Below are positions 7,076 through 11,802 of a stretch of 11,802 nt of DNA, in pieces. Location of the stretch: contig CAXSEE010000139.1 of the NCBI GenBank assembly GCA_964235615.1, forward strand, positions 1-11,802, read 5' to 3'. Made by a program: the position numbers and the translations under genes. The stretch comes from Lichenicoccus sp964235615. Its GTDB lineage: Bacteria; Pseudomonadota; Alphaproteobacteria; Acetobacterales; Acetobacteraceae. How positions within the stretch are numbered: the stretch's first letter is position 1; each line of letters starts with the position of its first letter. The notes below the pieces were generated by a model. The model was not told where the DNA came from. It was given only the letters and a program-made list of their open reading frames with translations, and made no database searches.

Positions 7076-8034
7076 AGGTGCTCATCTGCAGCGGCGGCCG
7101 ATACGAATCGCAGGCAAACGCGCAAGTGCGCAACTCCATCATCGACGGCTGGATCGAGCATCTGGGCGAGGACAGCGTCATGTCCGCGAACATCAGCGGC
7201 GGTGCCGCAGTGGTGGCGCAGATGCAGCCAGACATCGTGATCGGCATCGGATCCTATCTTCCGGAGAGCACCTATTTCGGTGAGATCAGCCGGGCGGCGC
7301 GCCGGCTCGGCAAGGTGACGGTATTCTGGGCGACCGAGGACCCTTACGAGCAGGACGCGAATTATCGCATCGTGCATGATTTCGACGCGATCTTCTCCTG
7401 CGACCACTGGGGGGTGAACTTCTATACCCATCCGAACGCCTTCCATCTGCCGCTGGCCGGCTGCCACAAGCGGCACTACATGCCGATCAGCGCCGATCGC
7501 GAGAAGACCATCGACGTGATGTTCTGCGGTGTCGCCTTCACCAGCCGGCAGGAAGTGGTGGAGGATCTGCGATCGAGCCTGTCGGGGCTCAATCTCTGCT
7601 TCATCGGTCCCGGCTGGGGCAAGTTCGGGCATGGCTTTTCCGACCGGCGCATCGACAAGGCCCAGCTCATCGAGCTGTACCAGCGGTCGAGGATCGTGCT
7701 CAACCTCGGGCGCAGCCTGCATTTCGAGAACCGCCGCTACATGATCACGCCATCCTCTCCGGGACCGCGCACCTTCGAGACGGCCCTGGCGGGAACATTG
7801 CAGTTCTTCCACGAGGATACCTACGAGATGCGCAGCTACTTCGCCAAGGAGGAGATCCCCGCCTTCTCCAACCAGGTCGAGTTCGACAGCCTGCTCGAGT
7901 ATTATCTGGCGGAGGACGAGAGAGGCCTGAAGACCGCCGAGCTTGCCCAGAAGCGGGCCTTGTCGGAACATACCTACGCCCATCGCGCCCGGCATGTGGT
8001 CGACACGCTCCGCACGAGGGGGCTCGCGGCATGA
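7072..8034 (+). CDS. CgeB-family glycosyltransferase-like protein, copy A2
   Basis: 320 residues, colinear with A1 except that it starts at the first beta strand (MKVLIC) and has a one-residue difference after GPGW. Landmarks: IGSYLPES (59-66), FWATEDPYEQD (85-95), FDAIFSCD (104-111), FHLPLAG (124-130), VMFCGVAF (149-156), FIGPGW (177-182), SPGPRTFETALAG (229-241) with E236 as the equivalent of A1 E249, and FFHEDTYE (245-252). The conserved motifs are intact, so I expect a working GT-B transferase rather than a relic. AAGGA (7056-7060) lies 11 bases before the ATG, and the start overlaps the stop of C by ATGA. Substitutions are spread evenly through the protein, so this is an old duplication and the two copies may use different donors or acceptors. 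The sugar used is unknown. Confidence 0.88.
   Translation: MKVLICSGGRYESQANAQVRNSIIDGWIEHLGEDSVMSANISGGAAVVAQMQPDIVIGIGSYLPESTYFGEISRAARRLGKVTVFWATEDPYEQDANYRIVHDFDAIFSCDHWGVNFYTHPNAFHLPLAGCHKRHYMPISADREKTIDVMFCGVAFTSRQEVVEDLRSSLSGLNLCFIGPGWGKFGHGFSDRRIDKAQLIELYQRSRIVLNLGRSLHFENRRYMITPSSPGPRTFETALAGTLQFFHEDTYEMRSYFAKEEIPAFSNQVEFDSLLEYYLAEDERGLKTAELAQKRALSEHTYAHRARHVVDTLRTRGLAA
8015..8026 (+). promoter_or_regulatory. Shine-Dalgarno of B2 in a possible mini-hairpin at the A2/B2 junction
   Basis: GAGGGGG (8016-8022) is a good Shine-Dalgarno eight bases before the ATG at 8031. It sits in a possible CGAG-GGGG-CTCG hairpin (8015-8026), placed like the hairpin at the A1/B1 junction though different in sequence. 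The four-pair stem is very short and could easily be chance; the Shine-Dalgarno is the firmer part of this entry. Confidence 0.35.
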
Positions 8035-11000
8035 CCGTCATCTACAACACCAACTTCACCCATAATCCGAATTCCTACCTGACCCTCGCGGTCGAGGACG
8101 CCGCGCGCCAGCTGTTCGGCCACGAGAATGTCGTGCTCGCCGACAACCGCAGCCTGGTGCCGATCGCGGCCAGCGGAATGCATGACGTGCTGATCTGCAT
8201 CGACGGGCAGCGGCTGCACGATGCGCTGCTGCGACGGGTGCGGCGGTCGTTCCGCACCGTGGTCATGTGGCTGTTCGAGGACCCGTTCATGCTGGAGTAC
8301 AACCTCCAGAACATGGATCTGTTCGACTTCATCTTTACCAACGATCCGGCCTGCGTCGCAAGCTACGGCAACAAGGGGCATTATCTGCCCCTGGCCGCCA
8401 GCAACCGGTTCCACTTCCGGCCGGTCAAGCCCGACGCGGCACTCGATTACGACATCTTCTTTGCCGGCACGATGTGGCCGAACCGCATCGCCAGCCTGCG
8501 GCGCATCATGAACGCGTTCCCCGACGCGCGGCTCAAGCTGGTCTGCCCGACCAACGAGTATCTGCCGCCGCTACCGTCCGACCTCGCGCGCCTCGCGATC
8601 CAGTGGCCGATCAGCCATGAGAGCTTCATCGACTTCGCCAACGCCAGCCGCGTCACCATCACCATGTTCCGCGATTACGCCAGCCACGGCGATGTCGGCC
8701 AGGCGACGGCGCCCGGACCCCGGCTGTACGAGCTCGGCCTGAGCGGCACGGCGCAGGTGGTGGAATGCGGCGATGCGATGGACAACGCGCATTTCGAGGC
8801 AGTCAGCGGCGTCGACGTGGTGCGTGATTCCGCTCATCTGGTCAGCAGCATCAGCCGCTTGCTGGAAAGCCCTGAACTCCGCGGCGAACGCGCGCGGCTG
8901 GCGCAGCAACAGGTGGCGTCGTCGCAGCTCTATACTCACCGCCTGCAGCAGGTCAGCGACATCACCCGGGGCAGCTTCGCCGTCCAGGCGCTCCCGGTCG
9001 CCACCATCCCCGCAGGCCGCAAGCTGCGCGTGCTGATGTGCACCCACTCGACCATCCATCGCAACGAGTGGGGCGGCGTCGAGGTCTATCAGCAGACCGT
9101 GTCGGCGATGTTCGAGCGCGAGGTCGACGTCTTCTTCTGGCTGCGGCGTGACGGCCAGTGCCATCTGATGGACGACAAGGGCATCGTGCTGGAGCGATTC
9201 GACATGCACGAGATCGGCTGGCTCGACAGCCTGACCGATGCGCCCGAGGAGGTCGCCTTCTCCAACGTGATCGGCCAGTACAGCTTCGACCTGGTGCATT
9301 TCCAGCATCTCGGCCATCACACGGCGTCGTTGCCGATCATCGCCAAGGCGGCCGGCGTCGGCACGGTGTTTTCCGCGCATGACTTCTTCCTGGTCTGCTC
9401 GCGCTATAACCTGCTCAACCACGAGCAGGTGTTCTGCGACATCGGCCACAAGTCGATCAGCGCCTGCGACATCTGCCTGCGCATCTCGGAGAACGTGCCG
9501 GCCGGGGCGCAGCAGACGCGACGCGCCTTCATGGTCGAGGTGATACGGTCGATCGACGTGTTCCTGTTCGGCACCGAATACTCGGAATGGCTGACCCTGA
9601 CGATCTATCCCGAACTGGCCAAGCGCCGCCGGGCGGTGCTGGGCATCCCGATGCCGAACAGCACCGGGATCGACACGCCGCCCTCGCATCCGGACGTGGA
9701 GGACGCGCCGCTGGTGATCGCCGTGGTGGGCAATTTCCTGCGCTCGAAAGGTGCCGACGCGATCATGAGCCTGATCGAGGAGGCCAACCCGCAGCTGTTC
9801 CGCTTCCATCTGCTCGGCAACGCGGAGCCGCAATATGCGGAGATATTCGGCCGCTGGGACAAGCCCAACGTGGTCTATCACGGCCGCTACTCCCCCGGTG
9901 ACCTGACCACGATCGCGCATGCCGACGTGGCGCTGCATCTGTCGATCTGGCCCGAGACCTATTGCATCTCGCTGTCCGAAATCTGGCAGGCTGGCCTGAT
10001 CCCGATCGTGAGCGACGTCGGGGCCTTCAGCGACCGTGTCATTCATGGCGTCAACGGCTTCAAGGTCGCCATCGGCAACACCAGCGCGGTGCTCGACCAT
10101 CTGGAACTGCTGCGCGCCAGTCCGGCCACGCGCCGGGCGATGCGCGCCAACATCGGCCCGCATCTATGGACCGACTATCGCCATTATGCCGCTTCGCTGC
10201 TGGAGATCTATCGCTCGGTGGCTCCCACCCGGGCGCTGGGCGATGTCGGGCTCGGCCTGGATGCGGGGCAGTTGCATCTGCTGCCGCATCCGAGCTGGAA
10301 GAACCTGGCACCGCCGCGGCATATCTTCGATCCCAGCCGACGCTCGACGATCCGTCTCGAGCTGCCTTCGAACATCCAGGACTGGAGCCATATCCAGGGT
10401 TCGGAAGTCTACATCGATGCCGTCTGCGGCATGACACCGGAGATGCTGGAGAAGGCCGGGACGGTGGACAAGGCCGGATTGCCGGGTGGCGGCTTCAAGC
10501 CGGCGCCGGACCTGCATGTCAGCGGCTGGAGCTTCGTGCCGAACATACGCGTGGGCGGCCAGATCTTTTTGGCACTGGTCGGCGACGAGACCGGCCCGGT
10601 GATATTTTTCCCGGCGACACGGGACATACGCGACGACATCATGTCGAAATTCGCCGGAGCCCCTCGCCGCTCCGGCTTCTCCGGGCAGATCGCGCTGCGC
10701 GGCAAATGGTGCGAAGGCCGTTACCAGCTTGCCCTCGTCAACAGCTTCGGCGATCGCGCTGCTTTCTGCCTGACCGCGCTGCGGGTCGAGGTCGAGGGCG
10801 GCCAGGTGACCAAAGCCGTGCTCGCGCCGCCGTCCAACGCGTCCATCCTGCGCGCCTTCCACCGCGTGGCAAAGCAGACCGGCGAGGATCTCGACATCAC
10901 CCTCCCCCGCCTGCCCGTCAAGGATCATGCCTGGAGCCTCGGCCAGTCGCTGCAACACCATATCGACCATGTCTGCGAGATCGAGGGAGCGGAGGCCGGT

Positions 11001-11534
11001 CACCGCGAATTGCCGAGCCGCCTGTTCAGGTTCAGGGGCTGGGCGTTCCTCCCCGGCGCCGGATTGGCCGGACGGCTCTATGTCGGTCTTGTCGACCGGA
11101 TGGCCGGCACGCGGATCTTCGTGCCGACGTCGCGCGAGGTGCGCGGAGACCTGGCCACCTATTATTCCGATGCCCCCCTGTGCGGCGGTTTCAGCGCGCA
11201 GGTGGAGATCGGCTCCGGCTGGCATGACGGCGTGTTCGAGTGCGTGCTGATCAACATCGTCAACGGACTGGCCTCCAGTCACCTCACCGGCTTCGAGATG
11301 ACCATCCAGGACGGCTGCATCATCGCCGTGGTGAAGAGCGACGTCGATGAAGCCAGGATCCAGCAGGTCGAAGCCCGCCTGAAGAACCTCCCGATCGTGA
11401 TCACGCTCCCAGCCGAGATCTCGGTTCCGGTCCCTCCGAAAGCGGAGACCCAGCCGAAAGTGGAGACTGGTGCGCCGACACCGCAACGGACCGAGCTGGT
11501 ACGGGAGAGCCGCCGCAAGGCGACCGTTCGCTAG
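8031..11534 (+). CDS. Multidomain glycosyltransferase B2: CgeB-like module + GT4 module + two beta-sandwich-like modules
   Basis: 1167 residues, paralogous to B1 over nearly the whole of B1. Residues 1-315 are the CgeB-like module (LICIDGQR 54-61, FEDPFMLEYN 82-91, FFAGTMWPNR 143-152, APGPRLYELGLSG 227-239). Residues 331-735 are the GT4 module (GGVEVYQQ 348-355, HFQHLGHH 423-430, AHDFFLVCSRYN 449-460, VGNFLRSKGAD 566-576, E-x7-E as E642/E650 in PETYCISLSE), with cysteines C456, C469, C479, C482 spaced exactly as in B1. Residues 823-923 form one beta-sandwich-like module (SGWSF 831-835, RDIRDDI 864-870, SGFSGQI 881-887) and residues 995-1095 a second (RGWAF 1002-1006, REVRGDL 1035-1041, GGFSAQV 1052-1058). 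The C-terminus (about 1125-1167) is rich in Pro, Lys and Arg and looks disordered. The ATGA overlap with A2 and the alignment of residue 1 with B1 fix the start. It is the last gene of the coupled operon. Probably cytoplasmic; the C-terminal modules may bind glycan or partner proteins (inference). Confidence 0.88.
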   Translation: MTVIYNTNFTHNPNSYLTLAVEDAARQLFGHENVVLADNRSLVPIAASGMHDVLICIDGQRLHDALLRRVRRSFRTVVMWLFEDPFMLEYNLQNMDLFDFIFTNDPACVASYGNKGHYLPLAASNRFHFRPVKPDAALDYDIFFAGTMWPNRIASLRRIMNAFPDARLKLVCPTNEYLPPLPSDLARLAIQWPISHESFIDFANASRVTITMFRDYASHGDVGQATAPGPRLYELGLSGTAQVVECGDAMDNAHFEAVSGVDVVRDSAHLVSSISRLLESPELRGERARLAQQQVASSQLYTHRLQQVSDITRGSFAVQALPVATIPAGRKLRVLMCTHSTIHRNEWGGVEVYQQTVSAMFEREVDVFFWLRRDGQCHLMDDKGIVLERFDMHEIGWLDSLTDAPEEVAFSNVIGQYSFDLVHFQHLGHHTASLPIIAKAAGVGTVFSAHDFFLVCSRYNLLNHEQVFCDIGHKSISACDICLRISENVPAGAQQTRRAFMVEVIRSIDVFLFGTEYSEWLTLTIYPELAKRRRAVLGIPMPNSTGIDTPPSHPDVEDAPLVIAVVGNFLRSKGADAIMSLIEEANPQLFRFHLLGNAEPQYAEIFGRWDKPNVVYHGRYSPGDLTTIAHADVALHLSIWPETYCISLSEIWQAGLIPIVSDVGAFSDRVIHGVNGFKVAIGNTSAVLDHLELLRASPATRRAMRANIGPHLWTDYRHYAASLLEIYRSVAPTRALGDVGLGLDAGQLHLLPHPSWKNLAPPRHIFDPSRRSTIRLELPSNIQDWSHIQGSEVYIDAVCGMTPEMLEKAGTVDKAGLPGGGFKPAPDLHVSGWSFVPNIRVGGQIFLALVGDETGPVIFFPATRDIRDDIMSKFAGAPRRSGFSGQIALRGKWCEGRYQLALVNSFGDRAAFCLTALRVEVEGGQVTKAVLAPPSNASILRAFHRVAKQTGEDLDITLPRLPVKDHAWSLGQSLQHHIDHVCEIEGAEAGHRELPSRLFRFRGWAFLPGAGLAGRLYVGLVDRMAGTRIFVPTSREVRGDLATYYSDAPLCGGFSAQVEIGSGWHDGVFECVLINIVNGLASSHLTGFEMTIQDGCIIAVVKSDVDEARIQQVEARLKNLPIVITLPAEISVPVPPKAETQPKVETGAPTPQRTELVRESRRKATVR

Positions 11535-11644
11535 AGTATGGAATTTGAAGCTTGATATCGTTCGGATAAAGACTGCCCGCTACATCGTCGGCGGCTACGC
11601 TAGAGGTGCCGGTGGATGGCAGCATGATCGATCTGGTTTCTGAA

Positions 11645-11650
11645 GAAGGG
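11645..11650 (+). promoter_or_regulatory. Ribosome binding site (GAAGGG) for the GTG start at 11656
   Basis: GAAGGG ends five bases before the GTG at 11656. An in-frame TGA at 11641-11643 stops the frame upstream and no ATG falls between, so this site and the GTG decide the start of the last gene. Confidence 0.55.
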
Positions 11651-11655
11651 ATAGT

Positions 11656-11802
11656 GTGCCCCGCTCCGTTACTGCCGTAGATCTCGCACGAGACGCTGGG
11701 ATTGATCCAAAGGTCTACCGCGCCAGCCTTCGTGCAGCCAACCTGCCGTGGCATCGCAAGGGCGACAGATGGAATGTGATCGAGGGTAGTGACCGCCATG
11801 GT
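11656..11802 (+). CDS. N-terminal part of an unrecognised protein, possible helix-turn-helix-like start (truncated by the window edge)
   Basis: From the GTG at 11656 the plus strand is open for 49 codons to the end of the window. The peptide begins (M)PRSVTAVDLARDAGIDPK and continues VYRASLRAANLPWHRK, then GDRWNV. The pattern 'LAxxAGIDPKxxRxxLRxxxLxWHRxxDRW' looks like a genuine small alpha-helical domain, and I recall short alphaproteobacterial hypothetical proteins with this kind of opening; a DNA-binding role is only a guess. The upstream in-frame stop (TGA 11641-11643) and GAAGGG at 11645-11650 support the start. It lies 121 bases after the end of B2 and is not coupled to it, so it is probably a separate transcription unit marking the right border of the glycosyltransferase locus. 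The overlapping opposite-strand frame reads as low-information sequence. Confidence 0.6.
   Translation, partial: MPRSVTAVDLARDAGIDPKVYRASLRAANLPWHRKGDRWNVIEGSDRHG

Noticed and set aside
8571..11486. Minus-strand open frames (about 530 and 440 codons) opposite B2
   Set aside because: Same reasoning: B2 is supported by its paralogy to B1, and the minus frames have the compositional look of reverse-complemented high-GC codons.
11545..11570. Possible promoter (TTGAAG ... GATAAA, or TTGATA with no partner) in the spacer after B2
   Set aside because: The TTGAAG/GATAAA pair has only a 14-base gap and the TTGATA has no -10 at 16-18 bases, so I do not call a promoter.
11401..11799. Minus-strand open frame of 132 codons across the end of B2 and the spacer
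   Set aside because: It overlaps the end of B2 and the plus-strand start at 11656, shows no motif, and has Ser/Pro-rich composition typical of a shadow frame.

Overview
The window looks like chromosomal DNA of a GC-rich alphaproteobacterium. An acetic-acid-bacteria relative (Acetobacteraceae/Rhodospirillales) is my best guess, because the cut-off gene at the left edge has the WYL/NPDVA/HYxxxGxRERSPHW repeats I associate with polysaccharide glycosyltransferases of that group. That placement is inference. Codon use is strongly G/C at third positions in all the large genes, which produces very long antisense shadow frames that should be ignored. I see no tRNA, rRNA, CRISPR array, insertion sequence or phage gene.

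Layout: (1) 1-322, minus strand: the first 107 codons of a divergent gene that runs off the left edge. (2) 323-489: a short AT-rich divergent intergenic region with a good plus-strand promoter candidate (TTGTGT-17-TATGAT). (3) 490-11534: five plus-strand genes, each joined to the next by a 4-base start/stop overlap (GTGA once, ATGA three times), so almost certainly one translationally coupled operon. Order: A1 (332 aa, CgeB-like glycosyltransferase), B1 (991 aa, CgeB-like module + GT4 module + beta-sandwich-like module), C (872 aa, FkbH/HAD-IIIC domain + SGNH-hydrolase-like middle + GT8-like GT-A domain), A2 (320 aa, paralogue of A1), B2 (1167 aa, paralogue of B1 with a second beta-sandwich-like module). 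(4) 11535-11655: short spacer in which I find no convincing terminator or promoter. (5) 11656-11802: the first 49 codons of an unrelated small-protein-like gene, GTG start, leaving the window on the right.

How the genes may work together: the five products look cytoplasmic (no signal peptide or membrane segment seen). Between them they carry about seven glycosyltransferase-like modules, plus an FkbH-type HAD domain of the kind that in polyketide pathways loads a glyceryl unit from 1,3-bisphosphoglycerate onto a carrier protein. The simplest reading is a machine for building, and possibly decorating with a three-carbon acyl or similar group, a surface glycan or glycoprotein. The A-B pair is present twice and brackets C, so the cassette arose by duplication of a two-gene unit whose members are themselves related (A resembles the N-terminal module of B). 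No flippase, polymerase, ABC exporter, sugar-nucleotide synthesis gene or acyl carrier protein lies in the window, so the product and its export route cannot be read from it.
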